Shown here piece after piece: positions 46,446 through 56,200 of a stretch of 64,000 nt of DNA. The position numbers were made by a program, and so were the translations under genes. The number at the start of each line of letters is the position of its first letter. The stretch's first letter is position 1. Origin of the DNA: Microcoleus vaginatus WJT46-NPBG5 (GTDB lineage: Bacteria; Cyanobacteriota; Cyanobacteriia; Cyanobacteriales; Oscillatoriaceae); contig JAHHHM010000011.1 in assembly GCA_019359355.1 (NCBI GenBank), positions 1-64,000 of the forward strand, read 5' to 3'. The notes below the pieces were generated by a model. It did no database searches. It was not told the DNA's origin and saw nothing but the letters and a program-made list of their open reading frames with translations.

Positions 46446-49400
46446 ATGACCAACTCTCCAAATTCAGGCAACCAACCAGAACCCACTTCCAACCGGCGTC
46501 GCTGGCCGGTCTTGTTGAAGCGCACCGGCATTGCCTTGGGCCTTACCTTAGGCATTGGTGCGGTAGCTGGGGGCGGGTATGTGTGGTATTTTGTCAACAA
46601 CAAGTTGGCCCCACTCGTCGAAAAAGAATTAACTGAAACCCTACAGCGACCCGTCCAGCTAGGGCAGGTAAACCGCTTTACCCCCGCCGGCTTGCGATTT
46701 GGCCCCTCACGGCTTCCCCCAACTGCCACCGATCCTGATCGCGCTTCTGTGGAAGCAGTGGAAATCGGGTTTAATATCCTGCAACTGTTGGCCACCCGCA
46801 ACTTAATTTTAGATATCACCCTGGTTAAGCCAGATGTTTATATCGAGCAAGATCCCGATGGGCAGTGGATTACAGTTCCAAAACTGGTTGAAAGAGAGGC
46901 ATCCGGGCCAATCAGAACCGAAATTGACACGATTCGGGTGCGGAATGCGAACGTTGTGCTGCTGCCCAGTGGAGGCAGAGAAGTCAAAGGTCAGGAAATT
47001 CCGGGCGGTGTTTCCGTGCAGCCCCCAGCGCCAGGGCAACCGAACCCAGCACAAGGTCAGCCGACGAATAATTTACCCCCGACTCCCAACACCCCAATTA
47101 CATTCACGCCGGTTAATGGCTCATTGCAACTGCGAGATCGAAATCAACGATTTATCTATGACGTAACCGGCCAGCCTACCACTGGCGGTAGTTTCAACGT
47201 GGCCGGCAATACGGTGCTGCCGAGTCTGGCAACAAATTTAAACATCCAAGCACGGGATTTTTTGGCCGTTGACCTGGATCGGTTACTAAAACGGACTGTC
47301 ACACTGCCCATTGCCTTATATGCCGGCAAATTAGACGGAAGTTTAGAAGTTAAAGTGCGACGGGATGAACAGGCCGATTTAAGAGGAACCGCACAAGTCA
47401 AAGGCGTGACGGCTAAAATCGATCCCCTGCCCCAACCCTTGTTTCAAACCAATGGTCAGTTGCAATTTGCCGGCCAAAATGTGGGCGTGCAGAATGTCAC
47501 GACAATTTACGGAAAAGTGCCGGCGCAAGCTCAAGGCTTCATTTCACTCAAGGAAAGTTCTAATTTAGCGATCCAAGTTCCCCCGGTTAGTGTGAAAGAT
47601 GCTTTAGAAGCACTAACCGTAGAAATTCCATTTACAACAGAGGGAATTGTCAAAGCCAGTATCCAGGTGACAGGTCAAATTAGTGATCCCGTCGTGACTG
47701 GAACCGTGACAACACCTGAAGGGGTGAAGTCGGACAAGCCACCTTTACTAATTGACAAAGTAAATTTAGACCGGCTTTCTGCCGGGTTCAAGTTCACGCC
47801 GGGACTGCTTGCTTTAGATAATATTCGCGCGACTCCGACTGTTGGCGGCCAAGTTACCGGCGAGGGCACCATTCGCTTGGGTTTAAACCAAGCACCCCCT
47901 GTTTTAAATATTGTGTTTCAAGGTGAAAAGCTGCCGGGGGATGCCCTTGCCCAGCTTTATAACATCCCTGCACCGATTAATATTGGCCAGGTCACGGCTG
48001 CCGGCGAAATTGTTGGCCCTAATACCAAACTGCAAACAACGGTGCGATGGCAAGCCCCACAAGCGGCTTACCCAGCTAAAGGGACAGCGATTGTGGTTGG
48101 GGAAAGTGTTTTGTTTCGCGATACCGTTGCTACGGTTGCCGGTGGCACTGTGGCAGCTCAAGGACAGTTGGTGGTTGGTAAGGCTTGGGAGGCAACTGTT
48201 GAACCTTTAGGGTTAGCTTTAAGCGAACTGCCAGAGGTAGTGGCAAACGTCTCACCCGATCTTGAGGTGTCAGACCTTCAGAACCTTAATAACCTCCCCG
48301 GACGTGTTCTTAGGGGTCGGATTCGCTTGTCTGGACCCACAGAGAATGCCTCAGCAGAAACGGTGGAAGCCAGCGGTTCGGCAATTGTCAGTATTGCCGG
48401 CGGTTCGGCAGAGGTGAGTGGGGAGTTAAATCAAGGCCAGTGGCAGGCGTCGGTTGCGCCCTCAGGATTGGAAGTAGACCAGCTGGCACAAATTGCCGCT
48501 TCTGTTTCAGGGGAGGGCAAATCACCCATATCTCAGGAAAATCTCGCGTCGTTGCAGGGTCAGGTGACGGGCGGAGAACTCTCCTTTTCTGGGCCGATTG
48601 CTGAACTCACCCCGGCAACCATCGATGCTGAGGGAAATCTCAGTTTGAGGGTAGCCGGAGGTACGGCGAACGTCACCGGCCAACTCGACGGCGGTCAGTG
48701 GCAAGCGTCGGTTGAAGGTTCGGAAGTTCAAATTAGCCGGTTCTTGCCCGATAATTTGTCGCGCGTTGGCCCGGTGAGTGGACGCGTGAATCTGTCAGGG
48801 ACAACGGATAGCTTGACAGTTGAATCAATCAATGCTGAAGGAGCGGGCAATCTGACGGTAGCCGGTGGCACCCTCAGCATCGAGAATGTGCGGGTGGCAG
48901 AGGGTCGCTGGCAGGCGTCGGTGGACGCAAATCAGCTAGCGCTCAATCCCTTCTTGCCAGAGTCTGTGGGGACTTATGGTCGAGCTTTGGGCCGATTCAC
49001 CGGCTCGTTTGATTTAGCCGGCAGCACCAGTTCTTTTGCGGCCAATACCGTGAGCGTCGATGGTTCCGGCAGTCTTGCCGTTGCTGATGGTTCTGCAAAC
49101 GTCACGGTTGCAACCAATCAGGGACAATGGCGGGCAACGGTGGCTGCGAACCAAGTGCCGCTGACGCCTTTTTTACCGAATCAGGCAGCAGCAGTGGCCG
49201 GTCAGTTGGGCCGGTTTGATGGCACCTTCAATTTATCCGGAAATACTGAATCCTTTGCTGCGGAAAAAATTCGCGTCGATGGGTCTGGAAGTCTTGCTGT
49301 CGCAGGAGGTTCAGCTGATCTGAGCGTGGCAACCACCAATGGCCGGTGGCAGGCAACCGTTGCAGCCGCAGCCGTGCCGGTGGCTCCCTTTTTACCGGCA

Positions 49401-52400
49401 CAAGCAGCAGGCATTGCGGATGAGCTGGGACAGTTAACCGGCACGTTTAATTTATCAGGTCGGACAGATTCCTTGACTTTAGCTGCCATCAATGCAACGG
49501 GTTCTGGACGCCTGGGGGTTGCCGGTGGCACAGTTGATGCCCAAAATATCCGCGTCGCTAATGGTCAGTGGCAGGCAAATGTGGAACCAACCGGCGTTCA
49601 ACTGAGCCGGTTTAATCCAGATTTGCGAGGGTTATTTAGTGGTGATTTAAATGTGTCCGGTAGTTTAACTCAGTTAACACCGGCAGCGATTCGCGCTCAA
49701 GGCGATGTGCGTTTTTCTGAAGGTGTGGCGATTGTCACCGATCCTCTGACGGCTGCAATTGTCTGGGATGGGAAAAAGGTGCAAATTAACCAGGCAACTG
49801 CCCCTGGTTTAGATGCCAGAGGCTTTCTTTACGCCCAGTTAGAAGGTGCCGGTGCGCCTCAACTGACTGGGATTGATTTAAATGTACAAGCGAGTAAGTT
49901 CAATCTCAAAAACCTGCCCTTGGATCAACTTCCCGATGCCGTGGCATTTACCGGCCTGAGTGATTTTACCGGACGCATCACCGGCTCGCCGAGTGCGCCG
50001 CAGGTGGTGGGCGATGTGCGGGTGTATGACTTTGTACTGAATCAAGTCGCCTTTGAGCCGGTGCTTAATGGCAGTGTAAATTATGCTGCCGGCAAACAAG
50101 TTAACTTGCAACTGGCCGGCTCACAAGACCAAATTGCCTTTAATTTAGATGAAAATAACCTGCCCACGAATTTTCTGGTTCGTCGCGCGGAAGCCTTTGC
50201 CAGAGGGACTCGCACCGGCAATCGCTTGCAACTGAATGTCGAACAGTTTCCTTTAACCGCACTGAAGTTACCCGCGCCGGCAATTGCAGGGCCGGGATTT
50301 GTCACGGGCAACGTTTCTGGCAACTTTGATGTCAATTTGGGCAATTACATCGCAACACGAGATGTCACGTCTGTACAGTTGGCTGGAGCGGTTAAAATTG
50401 ACGCTCCCCGTGTGGGATATATCAAAGCGGATAGTTTTGAGGGTCAGCTCAGCTTTGTTAATGGGGCGGCAAGCCTCACCGGCGGCAATTTACAAATTGG
50501 AGAAAGCCAATATTTACTAGCCGGCAGCGTCACAGCCGGCCCGAACCCGCAATACCAAGCTCAGGTGAGTGTGGCGCAAGGCAAGTTGCAACAAATCCTG
50601 ACATCGCTGCAAGTATTCAGGCTACAGGATCTCACACGAGGAACGGAGGCACCGGACTACGCCAGTGGGGCTGATGTGGCACCTGTGGGAGTGGGTTTGC
50701 CCAATGCGGATCTGCTGACTCAATTGCGCCGGTTTTCCGAAATTGATGCCCTATTAGATCAGCAAAGAACCGCGCGAGAAGAGTCTTCGCCATTGCCAGA
50801 TTTGGCGGAGTTGGACGGCACATTTGGTGCACAAATTAACGTGGCCGGTTCCTTGCAGACTGGGGTGGAGGAAGCAAGATTTCAGGTCTTAGGCCAAGAT
50901 TGGAATTGGGGGCGCTACACCGTAGATCGCGTTGTTGTGGATGGCAGTTTTGATGGCGGGGTGCTGACACTGCTACCGCTGCGCTTTGAACGGGGAGAGA
51001 CGCTGGTGGCTTTCTCTGGAAAAATCGGCGGTGAAAATCAATCAGGACAGTTGCAGGTGCAAAATTTCCCTGTAGAACCGTTGCAGGAGTTTGCGGCGCA
51101 GTTTGTGCAGGTGCCGATCGATGTCACCGGCAAGTTGAATGCGAAGGCGACTTTGGGCGGCAGTTTATTGAATCCGCAAGCGATCGGGGAGATCCGGCTG
51201 GAAGAGGGAACCCTGAACCAGACGCCCATTGAAACGGCACAGGCGAGTTTCTCTTATTCACAAGCTCGTTTGGACTTTGGGGCGACGGCAGTGGTTTCGG
51301 GTCCCGATCCAATTCAAGTGGTTGGCAGTGTGCCTTTTCCAGCGTTGCCTGGGAACGACCAGATCAATGTGGCTGTGAATGTGCAAAATGAGGGTCTGGC
51401 GCTGTTAAATGTGCTAAGCGGCCAAGAGATCAGATGGGTTGATGGTCAGGGACAGGTGCAGGTGCGTGTGGAGGGGACTTTAAATGCACCGACGATCACG
51501 GGGGTCGCTCAGGTTCAGAATGCAACGCTGGAGGCGAGGCTGCTGCCGGAACCTTTAACCGATGTGACGGGAAGAGTTTTGTTTAACCGTGACCGCATTG
51601 TGGTCGAAGGCATTCAAGGTCAGTTTAGTGATGGCCAAGTTGTGGCTCAGGGTGTGCTGCCGATTGCGGCTGAACTCGCACCCGACGATCCAGGCCGGCA
51701 GAATCCTTTGCGGATCAGTCTCGACCGGCTAGCGGTGAATTTGAAGGGGTTATATCGCGGCGGTGTCACCGGCTTAGTTGGAATTGGAGGGACGGCGCTA
51801 CAACCTGTCGTTAGCGGACGTATTCAGCTTAATGACGGTCAGGTTTTGCTGGCTGAAGCGGCGGCGAGGGGTGGCGGTGGCGGTGCCGGCGGCGGTGCAG
51901 GTGGCGGTGGCGGTGGGCCAGAGGTGAGCTTTAACCAACTGGTGTTGGTTCTGGGCGATAATCTGAGAATTACCCGCCAGCCGGTGTTGAATTTCCAAGC
52001 GACCGGCAATCTGACGATTAATGGCCCTCTGTATGACCTGCAACCGAGGGGAACGATTAGTTTAGAGCGCGGCGAGGTAAATTTGTTTACCACTCAATTC
52101 AGGCTGGATGGTGGCTACCCACAGACGGCGACATTTAACCCTGGGGGGGGTCTAGACCCTTATCTAGATGTCCGGTTGGCGGCCTCTGTTGCTGAGGTGA
52201 GGGGAAGCCGGCAGCCTATCACGGCTGGGTCGTCTGAGATTAATGATGCCCAGCGGACTGGGTTTGGAGAGGCACAAACGGTTCGGATTATTGCCAAGGT
52301 AGAAGGGCCGGCAAGCCAACTGTTTGATAATCTGGAGCTGACGAGTTCTCCTGGGCGCAGCGAATCTGAGATTGTGGCTTTGCTAGGTGGCGGATTTGTG

Positions 52401-52751
52401 AATACCTTGGGACGGGGAGACACAACGCTGGCGATCGCTAACTTGGCCGGTTCCGCTTTACTGAGTCCGATTGAATCAGTGCTGGGTCGAGCTTTGGGAC
52501 TCAGCGAGTTTCGTCTGTTCCCGACGATCACGACGAAGGACGGAACGAGTTCTTCGAGTTTGGATTTGGCGGCTGAAGCCGGTTTTGATATCACTCGCAA
52601 TATCTCAGCTTCAATTTTAAGGGTTCTCACTGACGATCAACCGACAGATTTCAGTCTCCGCTACCGGCTCAACGAGCAACTTCTCCTGCGGGGTTCAACC
52701 GATTTCTCTGGGGAAAGTCGCGCCACCGTTGAGTACGATATTCGCTTTTAA
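46446..52751 (+). CDS. tamB: TamB-like translocation/assembly protein (DUF490, AsmA-like)
   Basis: The 2101-residue protein is anchored by one N-terminal helix (LGLTLGIGAVAGGGYVWYFV) and spans the periplasm as a long beta-sheet groove, a bridge-like lipid-transfer protein related to TamB and plastid Tic236. It is thought to work with an Omp85 protein in outer-membrane protein or lipid delivery. Residues about 600-1100 consist of six or seven repeats of about 85-100 residues, each with GSGSLAVAGG and GQWQATV motifs. The C-terminal DUF490 domain is typical: LLGGGFVNTLGRG, SPIESVLGRALGLSEFRLFP, ending in a beta-barrel-like VEYDIRF. A glycine-rich loop (GGGGGAGGGAGGGGGG) is near 1815. It has a gaggt ribosome site and no omp85 neighbour. 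Confidence 0.93.
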   Translation: MTNSPNSGNQPEPTSNRRRWPVLLKRTGIALGLTLGIGAVAGGGYVWYFVNNKLAPLVEKELTETLQRPVQLGQVNRFTPAGLRFGPSRLPPTATDPDRASVEAVEIGFNILQLLATRNLILDITLVKPDVYIEQDPDGQWITVPKLVEREASGPIRTEIDTIRVRNANVVLLPSGGREVKGQEIPGGVSVQPPAPGQPNPAQGQPTNNLPPTPNTPITFTPVNGSLQLRDRNQRFIYDVTGQPTTGGSFNVAGNTVLPSLATNLNIQARDFLAVDLDRLLKRTVTLPIALYAGKLDGSLEVKVRRDEQADLRGTAQVKGVTAKIDPLPQPLFQTNGQLQFAGQNVGVQNVTTIYGKVPAQAQGFISLKESSNLAIQVPPVSVKDALEALTVEIPFTTEGIVKASIQVTGQISDPVVTGTVTTPEGVKSDKPPLLIDKVNLDRLSAGFKFTPGLLALDNIRATPTVGGQVTGEGTIRLGLNQAPPVLNIVFQGEKLPGDALAQLYNIPAPINIGQVTAAGEIVGPNTKLQTTVRWQAPQAAYPAKGTAIVVGESVLFRDTVATVAGGTVAAQGQLVVGKAWEATVEPLGLALSELPEVVANVSPDLEVSDLQNLNNLPGRVLRGRIRLSGPTENASAETVEASGSAIVSIAGGSAEVSGELNQGQWQASVAPSGLEVDQLAQIAASVSGEGKSPISQENLASLQGQVTGGELSFSGPIAELTPATIDAEGNLSLRVAGGTANVTGQLDGGQWQASVEGSEVQISRFLPDNLSRVGPVSGRVNLSGTTDSLTVESINAEGAGNLTVAGGTLSIENVRVAEGRWQASVDANQLALNPFLPESVGTYGRALGRFTGSFDLAGSTSSFAANTVSVDGSGSLAVADGSANVTVATNQGQWRATVAANQVPLTPFLPNQAAAVAGQLGRFDGTFNLSGNTESFAAEKIRVDGSGSLAVAGGSADLSVATTNGRWQATVAAAAVPVAPFLPAQAAGIADELGQLTGTFNLSGRTDSLTLAAINATGSGRLGVAGGTVDAQNIRVANGQWQANVEPTGVQLSRFNPDLRGLFSGDLNVSGSLTQLTPAAIRAQGDVRFSEGVAIVTDPLTAAIVWDGKKVQINQATAPGLDARGFLYAQLEGAGAPQLTGIDLNVQASKFNLKNLPLDQLPDAVAFTGLSDFTGRITGSPSAPQVVGDVRVYDFVLNQVAFEPVLNGSVNYAAGKQVNLQLAGSQDQIAFNLDENNLPTNFLVRRAEAFARGTRTGNRLQLNVEQFPLTALKLPAPAIAGPGFVTGNVSGNFDVNLGNYIATRDVTSVQLAGAVKIDAPRVGYIKADSFEGQLSFVNGAASLTGGNLQIGESQYLLAGSVTAGPNPQYQAQVSVAQGKLQQILTSLQVFRLQDLTRGTEAPDYASGADVAPVGVGLPNADLLTQLRRFSEIDALLDQQRTAREESSPLPDLAELDGTFGAQINVAGSLQTGVEEARFQVLGQDWNWGRYTVDRVVVDGSFDGGVLTLLPLRFERGETLVAFSGKIGGENQSGQLQVQNFPVEPLQEFAAQFVQVPIDVTGKLNAKATLGGSLLNPQAIGEIRLEEGTLNQTPIETAQASFSYSQARLDFGATAVVSGPDPIQVVGSVPFPALPGNDQINVAVNVQNEGLALLNVLSGQEIRWVDGQGQVQVRVEGTLNAPTITGVAQVQNATLEARLLPEPLTDVTGRVLFNRDRIVVEGIQGQFSDGQVVAQGVLPIAAELAPDDPGRQNPLRISLDRLAVNLKGLYRGGVTGLVGIGGTALQPVVSGRIQLNDGQVLLAEAAARGGGGGAGGGAGGGGGGPEVSFNQLVLVLGDNLRITRQPVLNFQATGNLTINGPLYDLQPRGTISLERGEVNLFTTQFRLDGGYPQTATFNPGGGLDPYLDVRLAASVAEVRGSRQPITAGSSEINDAQRTGFGEAQTVRIIAKVEGPASQLFDNLELTSSPGRSESEIVALLGGGFVNTLGRGDTTLAIANLAGSALLSPIESVLGRALGLSEFRLFPTITTKDGTSSSSLDLAAEAGFDITRNISASILRVLTDDQPTDFSLRYRLNEQLLLRGSTDFSGESRATVEYDIRF

Positions 52752-52764
52752 GAAAATTCCCAAA

Positions 52765-52791
52765 GTAGGGTGCGTGAGTCACGCACCCTAC
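52765..52791. repeat. Perfect 13-bp REP-like palindrome after tamB
   Basis: gtagggtgcgtga-g-tcacgcaccctac is a perfect inverted repeat with a one-base centre. The sequence is a widespread cyanobacterial intergenic repeat type. It is related to the hairpins at 18459 and 39884 and may act as transcript end, but it has no T-run. Confidence 0.75.
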
Positions 52792-52818
52792 AATCTGGTA
52801 GATGAATTTCCCATCCTT

Positions 52819-53169
52819 CTAAATTTTTAGAAACTGATAAATCAGACCTCTCACAAAGGCCAGTAAAATTGCACCAAGCAAAGCACTCCAAAAACCATAG
52901 CGCAATCTAAAGCCGGTGACTAAATAAGCCGCTAACCCAAAGATAATCGCGTTGAGAATAATTGAGAATAAGCCAAAGGTTAGAAAGGTTAGGGGCAGTG
53001 CCAAAATCTTTAGAATTGGATAAACAAAAGCATTCAAAAGTCCAAAAACTGCTGCGGAAAGTAATGCTTTATTAAATCCGTCAATTTCCACTCCGATAGG
53101 CAGGTAGGAAATTGCAAACAAACTAACAGCAGTAATTAGCCAAGTAATTAGAAGTGAAACCAGATCCAT
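52819..53169 (-). CDS. Small four-helix membrane protein (phage-holin superfamily IV type)
   Basis: The 116-residue protein has four hydrophobic helices (LLITWLITAVSLFAISYL, ALLSAAVFGLLNAFV, LTFLTFGLFSIILNAIIFGL, SALLGAILLAFVRGLI). This matches the Phage_holin_4_2 family, which in free-living bacteria is a chromosomal membrane protein of unknown role. No other phage genes are near, so the name should not be read as prophage evidence. Confidence 0.8.
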   Translation of the reverse strand: MDLVSLLITWLITAVSLFAISYLPIGVEIDGFNKALLSAAVFGLLNAFVYPILKILALPLTFLTFGLFSIILNAIIFGLAAYLVTGFRLRYGFWSALLGAILLAFVRGLIYQFLKI

Positions 53170-53335
53170 AACTTGCTGTCCTCACAAAAATCTAAGCAAA
53201 CTGATGGGCATAGGCCATCTTCCTAGAGGCTAGCAGACTCTTCACGGTTTCTTGATAATTTTTGTTTTTTTTAATAAATCCTTTAAGAAAAGGTAAAAGA
53301 AAAATTTTTTGCGTTGATCTTCTACCTCTTCGCTG

Positions 53336-55081
53336 CTAAAAGCCTAAATCTGCCCTAGCCGCTTCGGCAGCTTTTAAAACTGTTGCAGTAGGCATTTCTT
53401 CCCAAGCAACCTCCCCAATTTCCTTATAAAAAGTTTCGTCATAAGGACGCGTCTGCACAACCACCGGCATCGGCACGGCATGACCTAAAATAAGTGCTTG
53501 TTGCTTGGAATCCAACTTAGACAAAACTGAGCGCAAACTTTGTCCGCCAGAGACGCCGGTGAAAATTGCATCAATATCTTTGTCATCATTCAGCAAAGCA
53601 GTGATGCGGGTGCCAACTTGAGACATCACCTCATTATCAATTCCCGAAGGACGCTGATCGACAATTAGTAAGGTGACAAAATATTTCCGCATTTCTCGTG
53701 CAATGGTGCCAAAAATCGTTGAACGCACAATCGCGGGATCGAGAAAACGGTGCGCTTCTTCAATGGTAATCACCAGTTGCCGAGGGCGATCAATGGGATT
53801 TTTTGACTGTAAAAACCGTTCAGATTTTTGCACATAACTGGCGTGGATGCGGCGAGAAATCATATTCGTCGCCAACATATAAGACAGCATATCCGATTGA
53901 GATCCGAATTCAATGACGATGTGTTTACCGGCAGTGATCGATTCTAAAATCTGACCGATATAATCTTTCGGGCTGCTGTTCCGCATATACTTGAGTTCAT
54001 CCAAACGCATGAGTTTGCGTTGCAGCGCCATAATTGAAGATTTATTACCCCGCTTCTCCTCACAAAACATCTGAATTTCTTCGTTGCTCATCGCCAACAA
54101 CTGAGTAATCCAAGATTTGCCAAACTCATTGCGGAGAATGATGGCATTTTCGATGCTGGCTTCTGAAAGATTTAACTCTCTCTGTACGAGGCTAATATCT
54201 TCAACTTCAATTTGATCGTAGCTGAGATAAAGTTCTTGAGCATCTCGTACCCCACGGCGTTTTGTTGAGGTCGGATCGAGGGTGTAAATCTCAACTTGGC
54301 TGGGGAATAACTGTCGCAAACCTTTAACCGTGCTAAATTGTTTGCCTTCAGTTGCAGCTTCCCAACCGTACTCAGAGTGCATATCAAAAATTAGGTTCAC
54401 CGCTGCTTGCTTGCGGATCACCCCTGATAGCAACAGGCGCGTTAAAAAAGATTTGCCGGTGCCGGATTTGCCAAATACTCCGTTGCTGCGTTCCACAAAC
54501 CGATCTAAGTCAATGCACACCGGCACGTCCATATCAAGCGGTTTGCCGATAGCAAAATTGCGTCGGTGGGGGTCATCTTCCCAACCAAAAACGCTGCGGA
54601 AATCGCGTTCACTGGCGTCAAAAACCTGAGAGAAATGGCTGGGAATTGTTTTCACCGGCAGCAACTCGATCTGCCGCCCACTTTGCGCCTGAAAAGAAGC
54701 CAGTACCCCTTTACCATCATTTTCTTCTGCGCCGGCGCGCCGCTGCACTCCGGTTGTTCCGCCTCTCTCCCATTCCTCAAGTTCATCTGGCGTCAGCATC
54801 AGCATTGGCGACAGACTAATCGTGCCATAAGTACCGCTGCCGGCTAGAACCGCTTGCAAGAAATCGTCCTCTGGGAGTGGAGGATTTGCCACAATGCGAG
54901 CACTCGACGTTCCCAGACAAACGTCTGTGAGCATACAAAAAAAGTGCGATCTCGTGCCCCGAACAACCAGGAATTTACCCACCCGCATATCTTCTACAGA
55001 TACATCCGGATGAAGTCGCACTTCGAGTCCCTGACTAAGGGAACCTTGAATAACCGAGCCTAAAGGCTTTTCTGGATTCAT
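53336..55081 (-). CDS. HerA-like ATPase (HAS-barrel, DUF87)
   Basis: The 581-residue protein is a hexameric DNA-translocating ATPase of the HerA-FtsK group. A HAS-barrel is at residues about 5-100. Walker A is FGKSGTGKS (204-211), Walker B LVITIEEAHRF (about 430), followed by the arginine-finger region GTIAREMRKYF and sensor LLIVDQRPSG. HerA normally works with the NurA nuclease in end resection, or with nucleases/SIR2 partners in defence; no nuclease gene flanks it here. It appears to be a single gene with an STRR array upstream. Confidence 0.85.
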   Translation of the reverse strand: MNPEKPLGSVIQGSLSQGLEVRLHPDVSVEDMRVGKFLVVRGTRSHFFCMLTDVCLGTSSARIVANPPLPEDDFLQAVLAGSGTYGTISLSPMLMLTPDELEEWERGGTTGVQRRAGAEENDGKGVLASFQAQSGRQIELLPVKTIPSHFSQVFDASERDFRSVFGWEDDPHRRNFAIGKPLDMDVPVCIDLDRFVERSNGVFGKSGTGKSFLTRLLLSGVIRKQAAVNLIFDMHSEYGWEAATEGKQFSTVKGLRQLFPSQVEIYTLDPTSTKRRGVRDAQELYLSYDQIEVEDISLVQRELNLSEASIENAIILRNEFGKSWITQLLAMSNEEIQMFCEEKRGNKSSIMALQRKLMRLDELKYMRNSSPKDYIGQILESITAGKHIVIEFGSQSDMLSYMLATNMISRRIHASYVQKSERFLQSKNPIDRPRQLVITIEEAHRFLDPAIVRSTIFGTIAREMRKYFVTLLIVDQRPSGIDNEVMSQVGTRITALLNDDKDIDAIFTGVSGGQSLRSVLSKLDSKQQALILGHAVPMPVVVQTRPYDETFYKEIGEVAWEEMPTATVLKAAEAARADLGF

Positions 55082-55164
55082 GCCACAAATCGCTTAACCC
55101 TGTGGCTGATCTTATGCTGAATTTTGATTTAAAACCACGTAACCCAAGGTTTTTGGTTTTGAAA

Positions 55165-55295
55165 ATTGGGAATTGGGCATTGGGCATTGGGAATTGGGCA
55201 TTGGGAATAGCAAACTCTCCCACTCTTCCGATGTTCCTACCGTTCTTGTTGGCGAAGCCTTGACCCATGCCTCATGCCCAATGCCCCATGCCCCT
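55165..55295. repeat. STRR cluster with inverted heptad arrays
   Basis: A block of gggcattggg/gggaattggg heptads (55165-55208) and a complementary block catgcctcatgcccaatgcc (55265 onward to 55295) flank unique sequence with the palindromic word ttggcgaagcc (55249-55259). The design is the same as at 33937-34140 and 38058-38195. Confidence 0.8.
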
Positions 55296-55298
55296 CAA

Positions 55299-56096
55299 TT
55301 AATCTATCTCGATTGAAGTTGGCCGGCTGCCGCTGACGCTGGCGCTGGCGGAACTTAATGGCTTGCGGTAGTCTGCATAGAGGCGATCGCGCCAGGTGAA
55401 AAATGTGTCATACAAAGGGTTATCGGCAATGCCGGGGACACCTTTGCCGCGCAAATCTGCCGGCAGATCCAAATAAGGGCCGGTTGGAAACTTAAGCAAT
55501 ATCGATAACCCAGCTACGGCCAAATCTGCCATTGTTGGATGATCTGTTACCAAATAAGCTTGCTCACGCAGCAGCAAGCATAACGCTTCTAAGTCTTGCT
55601 TAATCGCTTCTGTCGCGGATTTCACTGCATCAGGACTGACTCCCAGCCCAAATCCTAAGGTCTTGAGTACCTCAGACGGCACGGATTCAACCAGATTTTT
55701 CAGAACATCAGGCGTATTCGCCGGCAACATAGCACTGCGGAAGCGCTGATCTTGGCTGAGTCCGTTAAATAGCACTTTCCGGCTTTTCACACCAATTGAC
55801 TCATCCGCCCATTCTTCCATGAGCAAACACAGCGCCCGTTCTTTGGGGGCGGTGGGGATCATCGGTCGATCTGGATACTGCTGGTCAAGATATTTGGCGA
55901 TCTCCGTAGAATCCGCAATAACAATATTCCCATCCTTGAGCACCGGCAATTGCCGCTGGCCAGATAGCCGGTAGACTTCTAGCTGGCCCACCCCTGGGGT
56001 TACTTCTATTTTTCGGTACGCTAATCCTTTATAATCAAGCATTAGGCGCACTTTTTCACTGTACTGAGACAGTTCAAATTGGTACAGCTCTAGCAT
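55299..56096 (-). CDS. Glutathione S-transferase-like protein
   Basis: The 265-residue protein has an N-terminal thioredoxin-like GST domain (LYQFELSQYSEKVRLMLDYKG, QRQLPVLKDGNIVIADSTEIAKYL) in which the SQYSEK segment holds the likely catalytic serine and the DST block binds glutathione. The C-terminal helical domain (YLVTDHPTMADLAVAGLSIL) is complete. The function could be detoxification or a structural role; no substrate is visible. Its last residues approach the STRR array. Confidence 0.85.
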   Translation of the reverse strand: MLELYQFELSQYSEKVRLMLDYKGLAYRKIEVTPGVGQLEVYRLSGQRQLPVLKDGNIVIADSTEIAKYLDQQYPDRPMIPTAPKERALCLLMEEWADESIGVKSRKVLFNGLSQDQRFRSAMLPANTPDVLKNLVESVPSEVLKTLGFGLGVSPDAVKSATEAIKQDLEALCLLLREQAYLVTDHPTMADLAVAGLSILLKFPTGPYLDLPADLRGKGVPGIADNPLYDTFFTWRDRLYADYRKPLSSASASVSGSRPTSIEID

Positions 56097-56200
56097 TGTA
56101 ATCTCCTGTTAGTTTTTTCTACACTCGCAACTGCTACAAAAAATGTCATAATCTTTAACAGGTTGTTACAAAATCTTTACACAAAAACGGAGGAATATCC

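Noticed and set aside
52819-53169. Prophage signal from a holin-family gene
   Set aside because: The family name is inherited; these membrane proteins are common chromosomal genes and no other phage gene is present.
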